This document shows, piece by piece, positions 16,080-24,900 of a stretch of DNA of 48,707 nucleotides. The stretch spans positions 1-48,707 of the forward strand of contig CAZJDV010000010.1 of NCBI GenBank assembly GCA_964544865.1. Reading direction: 5' to 3'. The DNA comes from CAZJDV01 sp964544865 (GTDB taxonomy: Bacteria; Chloroflexota; Dehalococcoidia; Lucifugimonadales; CAJWER01). The translations under genes and the position numbers were made by a program. The notes under the pieces are model-generated. The model had not been told where the DNA came from and did no database searches. It saw only the letters and a program-made list of their open reading frames with translations. The stretch's first letter is position 1. Every line of letters begins with the position of its first letter.

Positions 16080-17387
16080 TTGACAGACACTTTGATTGAG
16101 TCTGACGTGGCGCTGAAGGTCCTCGTGGTCGGCAGTGGCGCCCGCGAGCACGCCATCGCGTGGAAACTCGCTCAGAGCCCCAGGTTGCGGGAACTGCTGG
16201 TCGCACCGGGCAACGCGGGCACCGCGCAAGTGGGCGTCAACATCCCCATCGATGCGGAGGACATCGACGGCCTTCTGGACTTCGCTCGTGAGAATAGGGT
16301 CGACTTCACGGTCATCGGCCCCGAGGCGCCTCTGGCGGCGGGAATAGTCGACAAGTTCTTCGCAGCGGGTCTCGCGGTCTTCGGTCCCACCCAGGCCGCG
16401 GCCCGAATCGAGTCCAGCAAGTCCTTTGCGAAAGAACTGATGCACGATCTCGGCGTCCCGACGGGCGATTCCAGTACGTTCGATAGCTACGAGGAGGCCC
16501 GCGAGTACGTTGGGCGCTCGCCCGTCCCCGTAGTGGTGAAGGCGGACGGCCTGGCGGCGGGCAAGGCCGTCGTAATAGCCAAGACGCGGCAGGCCGCCGT
16601 CGAGGCGCTGTGGCAGCAGATGGTCGACAAGCGGTTCGGGTCCGCGGGAGACAGAGTGGTCGTCGAGGAATTCCTGACTGGACAGGAGATCAGCGTATTC
16701 GCCTTCGTGGACGGCCTGCGGGTCTCGCAGCTTTCGGCCGCCTGCGACTACAAGCCGGTTGGCGAGGGGGACACCGGGCCAAACACGGGAGGCATCGGCG
16801 CCTACAGCCCACCGACGAAGGAGCACTGGGGCCGCGACATGGAGCGCCGGGTGCGCGCGGAGATCATGGAGCCTGTGGTCAGGGGACTGGCAAAAATGGC
16901 CAGCCCGTACACCGGTGTCCTGTACGCCGGATTGATAATTACGGCCGACGGGCCAAAGGTGATCGAGTTCAATTGCCGGTTGGGAGACCCGGAGACCCAG
17001 GTGATACTCCCCAGATTGAAAACCGACCTTCTGGAGGTTATGATTAAGGTCGCCGAGGGGGACATGAGCGCGGTCTCTCTCGAATGGGACGAGAGGCCTT
17101 GCGTGGGGGTCGTCCTGGCCTCGAGGGGCTACCCCGGCAAGTACGCCACTGGATATCCCATCGAGGGACTTGATACGGCGCCGCCGAACATGATGATGTT
17201 CCACGCGGGTACGGATGACGTGCAGGACGGGGGACACGGCAGGATAGTGACCAGCGGAGGGAGGGTCCTTACCATGGCCGCGCTGGGAGACACCCTCGAA
17301 GACGCCCGGCGAATCGCGTACGCAGGCGTCGATGGCGTGAGATTCAAGGACTCGTTCTATCGCAGGGACATCGGACACATTGTCTAG
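16080..17387 (+). CDS. purD: Phosphoribosylamine-glycine ligase
   Basis: A 435-residue ATP-grasp enzyme making GAR from phosphoribosylamine and glycine. The start KVLVVGSGAREHAIAWKLAQ is canonical. Other motifs are GPEAPLAAGIVDKF, FGPTQAAARIESSKSFAK, VVKADGLAAGKAVV, GPNTGGIGAYSPP and the metal-binding IEFNCRLGDPETQ. The frame begins with TTG at 16080; GTG at 16107, nine residues in, is an alternative closer to the usual start. It follows guaA after about 100 bases that hold a dispersed repeat. Confidence 0.96.
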   Translation: MTDTLIESDVALKVLVVGSGAREHAIAWKLAQSPRLRELLVAPGNAGTAQVGVNIPIDAEDIDGLLDFARENRVDFTVIGPEAPLAAGIVDKFFAAGLAVFGPTQAAARIESSKSFAKELMHDLGVPTGDSSTFDSYEEAREYVGRSPVPVVVKADGLAAGKAVVIAKTRQAAVEALWQQMVDKRFGSAGDRVVVEEFLTGQEISVFAFVDGLRVSQLSAACDYKPVGEGDTGPNTGGIGAYSPPTKEHWGRDMERRVRAEIMEPVVRGLAKMASPYTGVLYAGLIITADGPKVIEFNCRLGDPETQVILPRLKTDLLEVMIKVAEGDMSAVSLEWDERPCVGVVLASRGYPGKYATGYPIEGLDTAPPNMMMFHAGTDDVQDGGHGRIVTSGGRVLTMAALGDTLEDARRIAYAGVDGVRFKDSFYRRDIGHIV

Positions 17388-17450
17388 CGCGGATTCAGGA
17401 GACGTCCTGGGACATGGCGAGCGCACTTCCGATACGCGCCGGGGCGCCCC

Positions 17451-18659
17451 GTGAGTGACCTCAACGGCCTGCTGGCTGCGTTCGAAACGGGCGAGCTGGT
17501 GCGCCCGTCGGCGGACGCCCTCAACCTTGTCGACCTTGGGAACTGCATCGCGGGCCTGGGTGGCGCGCGGGGGCGCGCCGAGAACGCCCACACGGCGGCG
17601 ATGGCCGGCCTGATCCGCAGTCCCGACCACCTGGTATTCGTCATTGCCGACGGACTCGGGATGAATGTCGTGAACGCAATGGGCGGCGACTCGTTCATCC
17701 GCGGCCATGTGGCCACCGAACTGCAATCCGTGTTCCCGACAAGTACGCCGGTGGTGCTGACCTCCCTGGCCACGGGGCAGTGGCCCAGCGCACACGCCGT
17801 GCCGGGTTGGCACGTCTATCTAGACGAGATCGACGTCGTGGCGACGATAATCCAGTATGTCCGCAGATCCGACAAGAAGGACCTCGTGGAGCTTGGATTG
17901 GACTCGAAACATGCTTTCCCCGTTCCGTCCGCGGTCGGTGATTTCGATAGGGACACGGCCACATTCTTGCCGAAGCAGATCGTCGACACGCCATTTTCCA
18001 ACTACACCAGCGGTGGCACGCAGCATCAAGGTTACGAAACGCTGGAGGATGCGGCGGCCGCCATCGGCGCCCGGATCTCCGGGGCGTCAAAGCCCACCAT
18101 GACACAGCTCTACGTTCCAGACGTGGACTACGCGACGCACCAATTCGGAACGGAAAGTCCGCAGGTGAAGGCGGTCCTAGAGCGACTCGACGGCATGCTG
18201 GAGAGGCTTGCTCGAGAGCTGCCCGATAGCGCCAGACTGGTGTTGACCGCCGACCACGGGCTCCTGGACTACGACGAGAGCCACGTCTTCGAGATCGAGC
18301 CGTCCTACCCGCTCCTGGAGTACCTCACCCACGAGCCGTGGGGCAGCGGTCGAGTAACCAGTTTTCAGGTCCGGGAAGGCAGGGAAAGCGAGTTCGAGGG
18401 CGCGTTTCGAGCGCGCGCTGGGGAGCTGTTCTACCTGCTCAGCGTCGGCGAGACCGCGAGCCTGGGTCTGTTCGGCCCGGGACCCTTCTCGCCGGCCATG
18501 CTGCGGCGTCTGGGCACCCACATTGCGGTCTCCAAGGGGGTCGCGGTGCTCGACTATCTCTACCCCAAGGCAGAAAACAAAGAGGACGACTTCACCCCCG
18601 TCTCGGGGCACGGCGGCCTCACTCCGGCCGAGATGCTCGTACCGTTGGTGGTTGCGTAA
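17451..18659 (+). CDS. Type I phosphodiesterase/nucleotide pyrophosphatase family protein
   Basis: A 402-residue alkaline-phosphatase-superfamily hydrolase. Metal and nucleophile sites visible are VIADGLGMNVVNA (first Asp), FPTSTPVVLTSLATGQWPS (nucleophile Thr region), YVPDVDYATHQFG, LTADHGLLDY and SGHGGLTPAEM. There is no signal peptide, so it is probably cytoplasmic. GTG at 17451 is the start. It sits between purD and purE on the same strand, which hints at nucleotide or nucleotide-sugar phosphate hydrolysis. Members of this fold also hydrolyse phosphonates, phospholipid heads and sulfates, so the substrate is open. Confidence 0.8.
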   Translation: MSDLNGLLAAFETGELVRPSADALNLVDLGNCIAGLGGARGRAENAHTAAMAGLIRSPDHLVFVIADGLGMNVVNAMGGDSFIRGHVATELQSVFPTSTPVVLTSLATGQWPSAHAVPGWHVYLDEIDVVATIIQYVRRSDKKDLVELGLDSKHAFPVPSAVGDFDRDTATFLPKQIVDTPFSNYTSGGTQHQGYETLEDAAAAIGARISGASKPTMTQLYVPDVDYATHQFGTESPQVKAVLERLDGMLERLARELPDSARLVLTADHGLLDYDESHVFEIEPSYPLLEYLTHEPWGSGRVTSFQVREGRESEFEGAFRARAGELFYLLSVGETASLGLFGPGPFSPAMLRRLGTHIAVSKGVAVLDYLYPKAENKEDDFTPVSGHGGLTPAEMLVPLVVA

Positions 18660-18718
18660 ACTAAAGTGGGACCGCCGCCGCGGCGACGGATTTGTCGCAA
18701 AGGAGGGTAATTCAGAAA

Positions 18719-19177
18719 ATGCCACTGGTAGGCGTCGTCATAGGAAGCAAGTCAGACGAATCATACGTGAAGGAGACCTCGCAGGTCCTCGATCAGATGA
18801 AGATCGACCACGAGGTCCTGGTGGCGTCGGCCCACCGGACCCCGGACAAGGTCAGGGAGTACACCCGTTCGGCGCGCGGGCGCGGCATCGAGGTGCTGAT
18901 AGCGGGCGCGGGCGGCTCCGCCGGGCTCCCAGGCGTGATGGCGTCCTGGACAACCCTGCCCGTCATCGGAGTCCCGCTGCCCACGAGCGACCTCAATGGC
19001 ATCGACGCCCTCTACTCCATCGCCCAGATGCCGCCGGGTATCCCGGTGGCATGCGTGGCCGTGGGCTCCTGGGGAGCACGCAACGCTGCCTTCCTGGCCG
19101 CTCAGATCCTCGGAGGCAAGCACGAGCACGTCAGAGAAGCCTATGAGGAGTACCGCGCCGGGCTCGTTGGGAAATGA
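18719..19177 (+). CDS. purE: N5-carboxyaminoimidazole ribonucleotide mutase
   Basis: A 152-residue class I PurE. The motifs are VGVVIGSKSDESYVKE, VLVASAHRTPDKV (the catalytic His), IAGAGGSAGLPGVMAS and PVIGVPLPTSDLNGIDALYS. I chose ATG at 18719 because AAGGAGGG lies about 11 bases upstream and the protein then starts MPLVGVV; the frame is open a little further upstream. No purK is adjacent. The sequence alone does not separate the mutase from the CO2-dependent carboxylase type. Confidence 0.95.
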   Translation: MPLVGVVIGSKSDESYVKETSQVLDQMKIDHEVLVASAHRTPDKVREYTRSARGRGIEVLIAGAGGSAGLPGVMASWTTLPVIGVPLPTSDLNGIDALYSIAQMPPGIPVACVAVGSWGARNAAFLAAQILGGKHEHVREAYEEYRAGLVGK

Positions 19178-19180
19178 GAC

Positions 19181-19251
19181 AATCACCGAGTTCACAGAGC
19201 GTTAGTCAAAACAGCCATAACTCTGTGTCCTCAATGCCCTCTGTGGTGATT
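19181..19251. repeat. Imperfect palindromic dispersed repeat, copy 2
   Basis: The gap between purE and purB starts with AATCACC and ends with GGTGATT (19245-19251). Inside, CACAGAG (19193-19199) pairs with CTCTGTG (19221-19227). Read in reverse it matches the repeat before purD (16010-16078). Similar CACAGAG-type repeats are scattered in many Chloroflexota and cyanobacterial genomes. Confidence 0.6.
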
Positions 19252-19271
19252 TCTCTTGGGAGGGGACTTCT

Positions 19272-20564
19272 TTGATCGAGCGATACGCCAGGCCGCGGAT
19301 GAAGCGGGTCTGGTCTGAAGAGAGCAAGTACGACAAGTGGCTTCTCGTCGAACTGGCCGCCTGCGAGGCCTGGGCGGCGGAGGGTACCGTGCCGCCGGAG
19401 GACATGGCACGGCTGGGTGATGCCACCTACGACATGGACCGCCTCAACGAGATTTTGAAGAGGACGCGGCACGAGATGACGGCGTTTCTGAGCTCCATCA
19501 CCGAGTTCATCGGGCCCGAGGGGCGATGGCTGCACCTCGGCATGACCAGCAGCGACGTCTGGGACACCGCCACAAGCCTCCAGCTCATGGAGGCGTCAGA
19601 TCTGCTGATCGAGGAGACCGACGGACTCCTGAAGGCGCTGAGGGACAGGGCGCTGGAGCATAAGAACACTCTGATGATGGGCCGCACCCACGGGGTGCAC
19701 GCGGAGCCGATTACGTTCGGACTCAAGATGGCGCTCTGGTGGGACGAGATGCGGCGCAACCGGGAGCGGCTGCGGCAGGCCCGGGAATCCATAGCCTTCG
19801 GCAAGATCTCAGGCCCTGTCGGAACCCATGCGACGGTCCCGCCCTCCATAGAGGCCGGCGTCTGCGAGCGGCTCGGCCTGCAACCGGCCCCTGTATCGAG
19901 CCAGGTCTTGCAGCGCGACAGACACGCTCAGTACGTGACCACGCTTGCGTTGGTGGCGGCCTCCCTGGAGAAGTTCGCCACGGAGGTACGGGCCCTGCAG
20001 AGGACCGAGACGCGGGAGGTGGCCGAGGATTTCCCGGAGGGCCAGCCGGGGTCGTCCTCCATGCCTCACAAGCGCAACCCGGAGCTATCGGAGCGGGTCT
20101 GCGGGCTGGCCCGGCTCGTCCGCGGGCACGCCGTCACGGCCCTGGAGAACGTGGCCCTTTGGGGCGAGCGCGACATCAGCCACTCGTCGGCGGAGCGCAT
20201 CATCCTGCCCGACTCGTCCATGGCGGTGGACTACATCCTTGACCTCTTCGCAGGGATCATCCGGGACCTGCGCGTGTACCCGGACCGCATGCGGCGTAAC
20301 ATGGAATCGACCAAGGGCGTCCTGTTCTCGCAGCGGGTGCTCCTGGCGCTGATCGAAAAGGGCATGAGCCGGGAGAGCGCCTACGGCGCAGTCCACCGGC
20401 GGGCAATGGAGAGTTGGGACCGGGAAGAGGACTTTCGCACTCTGGTCAGCTCCGAGCCCGAGGTCTCAAAGCGGCTCTCCGCCTCGGAGCTAGACGAGCT
20501 ATTCGACTACAAGTACTATGTCCGGCACGTGGATGAGATCTTCGAGCGTATCGGGCTGGAATAG
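19272..20564 (+). CDS. purB: Adenylosuccinate lyase
   Basis: A 430-residue fumarase-superfamily lyase acting twice in purine synthesis, on SAICAR and adenylosuccinate. Motifs are RYARPRMKRVWSEESKY at the start, MTSSDVWDTATSLQL, GRTHGVHAEPITFG (catalytic His) and the signature GSSSMPHKRNPELSE. Start is TTG at 19272 with GGGAGGGG upstream. It ends 7 bases before purC. Confidence 0.97.
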   Translation: MIERYARPRMKRVWSEESKYDKWLLVELAACEAWAAEGTVPPEDMARLGDATYDMDRLNEILKRTRHEMTAFLSSITEFIGPEGRWLHLGMTSSDVWDTATSLQLMEASDLLIEETDGLLKALRDRALEHKNTLMMGRTHGVHAEPITFGLKMALWWDEMRRNRERLRQARESIAFGKISGPVGTHATVPPSIEAGVCERLGLQPAPVSSQVLQRDRHAQYVTTLALVAASLEKFATEVRALQRTETREVAEDFPEGQPGSSSMPHKRNPELSERVCGLARLVRGHAVTALENVALWGERDISHSSAERIILPDSSMAVDYILDLFAGIIRDLRVYPDRMRRNMESTKGVLFSQRVLLALIEKGMSRESAYGAVHRRAMESWDREEDFRTLVSSEPEVSKRLSASELDELFDYKYYVRHVDEIFERIGLE

Positions 20565-20571
20565 GAGAAAC

Positions 20572-21453
20572 ATGGCGTTGAACGTTATCATTGAGTCTCC
20601 CCTGCGAAACCTGGTCTACCGGGGCAAGGTCAGAGACACCCACGACCTGGGTGGCGGGCTGTTGTTGATGGTCGCCACCGACCGGATCTCCGCCTTCGAC
20701 GTCGTGCTGCCGAACGGAATACCGGACAAGGGCGCAGTGCTCTGCCAGCTATCGGCTTTCTGGTTCGAGAAGACGGCAGAGCTGACGCCAAACCATTTCG
20801 TGGCGCTGGCGAGCGAGGGTGGCGATCTGGAAATCCCGCCGGCCATCGCCCGCCGGGCGATGGTGGTCAGGAAAGCGGAGCGCATAGACGTGGAGTGCGT
20901 CGTCAGGGGTTACATCACCGGCTCCGCGTGGGCCGAGTACAAGAGCAGCGGCACCGTGTCCGGCATGTCCATGCCCGCCGGGCTGAAGGAGGGCGACAGG
21001 TTTCCCGAGCCCCTGTTTACGCCCACCACCAAGGCCGAGGAGGGCCACGACGAGAGCATGACCATGGCGGAGGTGGAGGACCTTGCCGGCAAGGAGACCG
21101 CCGCCCGGCTCGCCGAGACCACCATCGCCGTTTACGACCGGGCCCACGACCTTGCGCTTGAAAAGGGCATTATCATCGCCGACACGAAGATGGAGTTCGG
21201 ATACATCGATGGAGAGCTGACCCTCATCGACGAGCTGCTGACCCCGGACTCCAGCCGTTTCTGGGACGCGGCCGGGTACGCGCCAGGCAAGTCCCAGCCC
21301 AATTTCGATAAGCAGTTCGTCCGGGACTGGCTCGACGAGCAAGCGTGGAACCACGAGCCACCGGCGCCCGAGCTCCCCGGCGACATCGTCGAGCGGACCG
21401 GACGAAGGTACCTGGAGGCGTTCGAGCGGTTGACTGGGACGGCCCTGACCTAG
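20572..21453 (+). CDS. purC: SAICAR synthetase
   Basis: A 293-residue phosphoribosylaminoimidazole-succinocarboxamide synthase, the enzyme that joins aspartate to CAIR. Motifs are VYRGKVRDTHDLGGGLLLM, TDRISAFDVVLPNGIPDKG, ECVVRGYITGSAWAEYK, IIIADTKMEFGYIDGE and LTPDSSRFWD. ATG at 20572 has AGGAGAAAC just before it and gives the normal N-terminus. It follows purB after 7 bases. Confidence 0.97.
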   Translation: MALNVIIESPLRNLVYRGKVRDTHDLGGGLLLMVATDRISAFDVVLPNGIPDKGAVLCQLSAFWFEKTAELTPNHFVALASEGGDLEIPPAIARRAMVVRKAERIDVECVVRGYITGSAWAEYKSSGTVSGMSMPAGLKEGDRFPEPLFTPTTKAEEGHDESMTMAEVEDLAGKETAARLAETTIAVYDRAHDLALEKGIIIADTKMEFGYIDGELTLIDELLTPDSSRFWDAAGYAPGKSQPNFDKQFVRDWLDEQAWNHEPPAPELPGDIVERTGRRYLEAFERLTGTALT

Positions 21454-21490
21454 CACAATAGAGTGCGCGTATCAACTACGGCGGGGGCAT

Positions 21491-22120
21491 ATGGCTACGC
21501 AGTCCAAACGCAGAAAAGGCCGGCAAACACCTACTCAGGCACGGGCCGCCAGGCGGGCGCGCCGGCAGTTGAAAAAACGACTGCTCCGAATCGCGGCGCT
21601 TACCGGTGTGGCTACCCTCGTCGGCGTTTTCATTTTCTCCCTGTTCGCAGGCGGCTTGCGAAACATCGCCTCGCCCCAGGGGCCGGCCCCCGACGGGCCG
21701 GGCGTGAGGTACGACAGCCAGGGTTCTACCCACATCCCGCGGGGCGAAACGCACGCGGCGTACAATTCCGTGCCGGCGACATCCGGCTGGCACTACAACG
21801 ACCTGAGTTCTCCAGCAAGATGGGGGGTCTACGACGAACCCGTCGAGGATGAGGTCCTGGTCCATAACCTGGAGCACGCAGGGGTTGTCATCCACTACAA
21901 CTGTCCCAAGGGCTGCGACGAGACGGTTGAGCAGCTTGAAGGGATCGTCAAGCGGGCGACCAAGGTAATCCTGACGCCCAATCCCGACATCGGCACGAAA
22001 ATCGTGCTGACCGCCTGGACGTTCTTGGACGAACTGGATGAGTTCAACAAGGAGCGGATCGAGGCGTTCATATCGGCCCACGTGAATTCGGCGAATGCAC
22101 CGGAACCCTTCGCGCGGTAG
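21491..22120 (+). CDS. DUF3105 membrane-anchored protein (copy 1)
   Basis: A 209-residue protein with a very basic N-terminus (residues 1-33), one membrane helix (about 34-55) and an extracytoplasmic DUF3105 domain. The domain motifs are YNSVPATSGWHYND, RWGVYDEPV, DEVLVHNLEHAGVVIHYNCP and LTAWTFLDELDEFN. The conserved HNLEH and CPKGC hint at a metal or thiol site, but no function is established for the family. It follows purC after about 40 bases and overlaps the next gene by 26 bases. The next gene encodes a second member of the family. Confidence 0.8.
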   Translation: MATQSKRRKGRQTPTQARAARRARRQLKKRLLRIAALTGVATLVGVFIFSLFAGGLRNIASPQGPAPDGPGVRYDSQGSTHIPRGETHAAYNSVPATSGWHYNDLSSPARWGVYDEPVEDEVLVHNLEHAGVVIHYNCPKGCDETVEQLEGIVKRATKVILTPNPDIGTKIVLTAWTFLDELDEFNKERIEAFISAHVNSANAPEPFAR

Positions 22121-22646
22121 GCCCCAGGGCCACGTCACGGCCCTGGGCCTGCTCATTACCCTAGCCATCGTTGCTCTCACCGCGGCCGCCTGCGCTGACA
22201 ACGCCTCCGAGACCCCTGGCGCGGCAGGAGAAAACTTCGCCCTCCAACCGTTCAGCGTGCACGTCCAGCCGGGCGAGTCCCATCCTCCGTACAACTCCAG
22301 GCCGGCGACTTCGGGATGGCACACCGGCGCGGTCGCCAGGTGGGGGGTCTACGAAGACACGTTCATACCCGACGAGGTCCTGGTCCATAACCTGGAGCAC
22401 GGCGGGATCGGGGTCCACTTCGATTGCGATGAGGGCTGCCCCGGTTTGATTGGCGAGCTGGCGGAGATCGCGAGGCACTATGACAAGGTCGTGATGTCCC
22501 CGTATCCGGGCATGGACTCGCGGATAGCGCTCACGGCCTGGACATTCCTGGACGCGTTCGACGAGTTCGACGAGGAGCGCGTCACGGCGTTCATCGAGGC
22601 CCATATTAGCTCGCCGGACGCGCCGGAGGGCGGCCTGCCGCCGTAG
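22095..22646 (+). CDS. DUF3105 lipoprotein (copy 2)
   Basis: A 183-residue paralogue of the preceding protein, here with a lipobox-like TAAAC after a hydrophobic stretch (cysteine at about residue 33), so probably lipid-anchored. Matching motifs are YNSRPATSGWHTG, RWGVYEDTF, DEVLVHNLEHGGIGVHFDC and LTAWTFLDAFDEFDEE. ATG at 22095 lies inside the end of copy 1. The pair sits between purC and purS, so it is probably expressed with the purine genes; whether that is functional or accidental is unclear. Confidence 0.8.
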   Translation: MHRNPSRGRPQGHVTALGLLITLAIVALTAAACADNASETPGAAGENFALQPFSVHVQPGESHPPYNSRPATSGWHTGAVARWGVYEDTFIPDEVLVHNLEHGGIGVHFDCDEGCPGLIGELAEIARHYDKVVMSPYPGMDSRIALTAWTFLDAFDEFDEERVTAFIEAHISSPDAPEGGLPP

Positions 22647-22678
22647 TCGAAGTCAATTGAACAGAAGGTTAGCCTGAG

Positions 22679-22930
22679 ATGTACCTCGCGAGAGTATACG
22701 TAACCCTTAGGCCCACGATAAACGACCCTGTGGGCCAGACCATTCGTGGCGGTCTGCGCGACCTGGGCTTCGATTCCGTGGAGAGCGTCCGCTCCGGCAA
22801 GTACATGGAACTCCGCCTAGACGCGGAAAGCGAGGAGGCCGCCGGCGCCGCGGTAAGCGCCATGTGTGACGGGCTCCTGGCCAATCCGGTCATCGAAGAC
22901 TACCGCTTCGATCTGGAGCGCATAGAATAG
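22679..22930 (+). CDS. purS: FGAM synthase, PurS subunit
   Basis: An 83-residue protein matching PurS, the small subunit that bridges PurQ and PurL in the three-part FGAM synthase. It begins MYLARVYVTLRPTINDPVGQ and contains RDLGFDSVESVRSGKYMELR and CDGLLANPVIEDYRFDLE. purQ and purL normally follow, but here hisB converges three bases later, so those genes must be elsewhere. Confidence 0.93.
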   Translation: MYLARVYVTLRPTINDPVGQTIRGGLRDLGFDSVESVRSGKYMELRLDAESEEAAGAAVSAMCDGLLANPVIEDYRFDLERIE

Positions 22931-22933
22931 GCG

Positions 22934-23530
22934 CTATCCTATCGTTCCCTTCGTGCTGGGGACCTCGCCCGACCGGCGCGGGTCTATCGTCAGCGCGAAC
23001 CGCACCGCCCTCGCCAGCGCCTTGAAGACGGCCTCGGCCTTGTGGTGGTTGCTGTAGCCGGCCAGCACCCGCACGTGCAGGTTGAACCTGCCCTCGATGG
23101 CGAGGGTCTCCAGGAAATGATGCACGAGCTGCGGCGATAGATCACCCATGTCGCTCCCGGTGAGGTCCGTGTCGATTACTGCGTAGCCCCGCCCTCCGAA
23201 GTCGACGGCCACTAAGGCGAGGGCCTCGTCCATCGGGACGTAGGCATGGGCTGTCCTGGTGATGCCGCGGGCGTCGCCAACGGCCTCCTGGAACGCGCGG
23301 CCCAGCAGTATCGCGGTGTCCTCCACCAGGTGGTGCCATCCCGTCTTCGTGTCTCCCCGTGCGGTGACGGCCAGGTCCATAAGGCCGTGGCGCGACAACT
23401 GGGCGAGCATGTGGTCGAACATGCCATTGCCCGTGTCGAGCTGGTAGTTCCCCCGTCCGTCGATGGCCAACTCGACGGTGATGTCGGTCTCACCGGTCTT
23501 CCGACTCAATCTAGCTTTGCGTTCCGTCAA
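22934..23530 (-). CDS. hisB: Imidazoleglycerol-phosphate dehydratase
   Basis: A 198-residue monofunctional HisB (no phosphatase domain). The metal-binding motifs are FDHMLAQLSRHG, GWHHLVEDTAILLG, HHFLETLA and YSNHHKAEAVFKALARA. It begins MTERKARLSRKTGETDITVE. It converges with purS, with three bases between the stop codons and no room for a separate terminator. It is the last gene of the histidine cluster on this strand, about 245 bases after hisC. Confidence 0.96.
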   Translation of the reverse strand: MTERKARLSRKTGETDITVELAIDGRGNYQLDTGNGMFDHMLAQLSRHGLMDLAVTARGDTKTGWHHLVEDTAILLGRAFQEAVGDARGITRTAHAYVPMDEALALVAVDFGGRGYAVIDTDLTGSDMGDLSPQLVHHFLETLAIEGRFNLHVRVLAGYSNHHKAEAVFKALARAVRFALTIDPRRSGEVPSTKGTIG

Positions 23531-23640
23531 TTGATGATTCCTCCGCCCCCGTGCCGCCGCGATATGTCCTGCCGCTGTGGTTGATACTATGCTCGGCTAC
23601 TGCGCTGGAGACCTGCGAATCTAGAAAATATCTCAAAATA

Positions 23641-23736
23641 GGGGGATTCTTCCCGTCCGCCCACCCTTGGGTGTCTTCTTTCTGGGGGCACATACCCCAG
23701 ACCCTTTGCCAGGGGGGAGGCCCCTCTGGACTCCCC
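23641..23736. repeat. GC-rich palindromic repeat element
   Basis: About 96 bases bounded by GGGGGA (23641) and TCCCCC (ending 23736). Internal hairpins are CTGGGG/CCCCAG (23682-23700) and CCAGGGG/CCCCTCTGG (23709-23729). It lies between hisC and hisB. Its look (GGGGGAGTCCAGAGGGG on the minus strand, then an uncharged run of G/C blocks) matches a type of dispersed repeat frequent in Chloroflexota intergenic regions. It may weaken or stop transcription into hisB. Confidence 0.6.
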
Positions 23737-23775
23737 CATTAAGAGTTTCGAGATAACTTCTTGTCCTCTGCCCTG

Positions 23776-24879
23776 CTAGACCAGGTCCCTGATCGCGGCG
23801 ATGACCGCATCGGTCTCCTGGGGCGTACCCACCGTTATCCTGAATGTGCCCTCGAGGCGCTTTGAGCTGAACGCCCGCACGAAGATACCGCGCCGCGTAA
23901 GCCCCTCGTAGACGGCCTCCGCCCTGCGCCCCTCGAAGCTGCACAGTATGAAGTTGCCGCTGGAAGGCCAGGGCTTGACCCCGGATATATCCTGGAGCAG
24001 CCCGAACATTCGCTCCCGCTCCGTGACGATACCGCGGACCCGCTCGAGCAAGACGTCTGCGTCCTCCAACGACGCTATGAGTGCCGCCTCCGCCGCCACG
24101 TTCACGTTGTAGGGCGACTTTATGTCGATGATATGCTGGACGAGCTTCGGACTCATCAGACCGTATCCTACGCGGAGCCCGGCCAGGCCGGCCCACTTGC
24201 TCATGGTGCGCAGCACCACTAGGTTCTCGTGCTCGGACACCAGGCCCGCCACCGTCTCGCCGCTGAACTCAAAATACGCCTCGTCGACCACCACCACCAG
24301 CCCTGTGTCCAGGAGCCGCCGCGTCTGATCCTGGGAAACCAGGTTGCCGGTCGGGTTGTTGGGCGAGCTCACGAAGATTATCTTCGCATTGGGCTTGGCC
24401 GCCGCCTCACCAAGCCGCCCGGTATGGATGTCGAAACGGCCGTCGCGCGGCGCCAGGACGATCTCGGCCTCCGCCACCCGTGCGCAGAACCCGTACATGC
24501 CGAAGGTTGGATCGCTGTCGATGATGGCGTCTCCGGGCGAGACGAAGAGCCTGAAGAGCAGGTCGATCAGCTCGTCGCTGCCCGCGCCCACGACGATGTG
24601 GTCCTGGTCCAATCCGGTGTACTCGGAGAGGGCGCGGCGCATCCCGCGCTGGAGGGGGTCCGGATACACGTGGAACGGCACGCCGGCCACCGCGGCCGCG
24701 GCCCTCGGCGATGAGCCAAAGGGGTTCTCGTTGCCGTTGAGCTTGATTATCCGGTCCTGGGGGATGCCGGCCCACTCGGCCAGCAGTTCGGGGGGGTCGA
24801 CCGGCTCGTAGGTCTGGATGTCGAGCAGGTGCGGCCGAATCAGGCCATCTATGCTACTCATGTCTGCGTATCCTATCAC
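23776..24879 (-). CDS. hisC: Histidinol-phosphate aminotransferase
   Basis: A 367-residue PLP aminotransferase. Motifs are IKLNGNENPFGSSPRA, HVYPDPLQRGMRRALSEYTG, GAGSDELIDLLFRLF, FVSSPNNPTGN, VVDEAYFEFSGET and the PLP lysine in RTMSKWAGLAGLRVGYG. The C-terminal FRITVGTPQETDAVI is typical. ATG at 24879 is used; ATG at 24861 (MSSIDGLIRPHL) is an equally plausible start. It follows hisD after 21 bases. Confidence 0.95.
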   Translation of the reverse strand: MIGYADMSSIDGLIRPHLLDIQTYEPVDPPELLAEWAGIPQDRIIKLNGNENPFGSSPRAAAAVAGVPFHVYPDPLQRGMRRALSEYTGLDQDHIVVGAGSDELIDLLFRLFVSPGDAIIDSDPTFGMYGFCARVAEAEIVLAPRDGRFDIHTGRLGEAAAKPNAKIIFVSSPNNPTGNLVSQDQTRRLLDTGLVVVVDEAYFEFSGETVAGLVSEHENLVVLRTMSKWAGLAGLRVGYGLMSPKLVQHIIDIKSPYNVNVAAEAALIASLEDADVLLERVRGIVTERERMFGLLQDISGVKPWPSSGNFILCSFEGRRAEAVYEGLTRRGIFVRAFSSKRLEGTFRITVGTPQETDAVIAAIRDLV

Positions 24880-24900
24880 ATGCGGCGATGGGCGCGACGA

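Noticed and set aside
15936..17813. A very long open frame (over 600 codons) on the minus strand opposite purD
   Set aside because: It is an antisense shadow caused by GC-rich third positions; purD on the plus strand is unmistakable and the shadow product is rich in Arg/His/Gly with no family motif.
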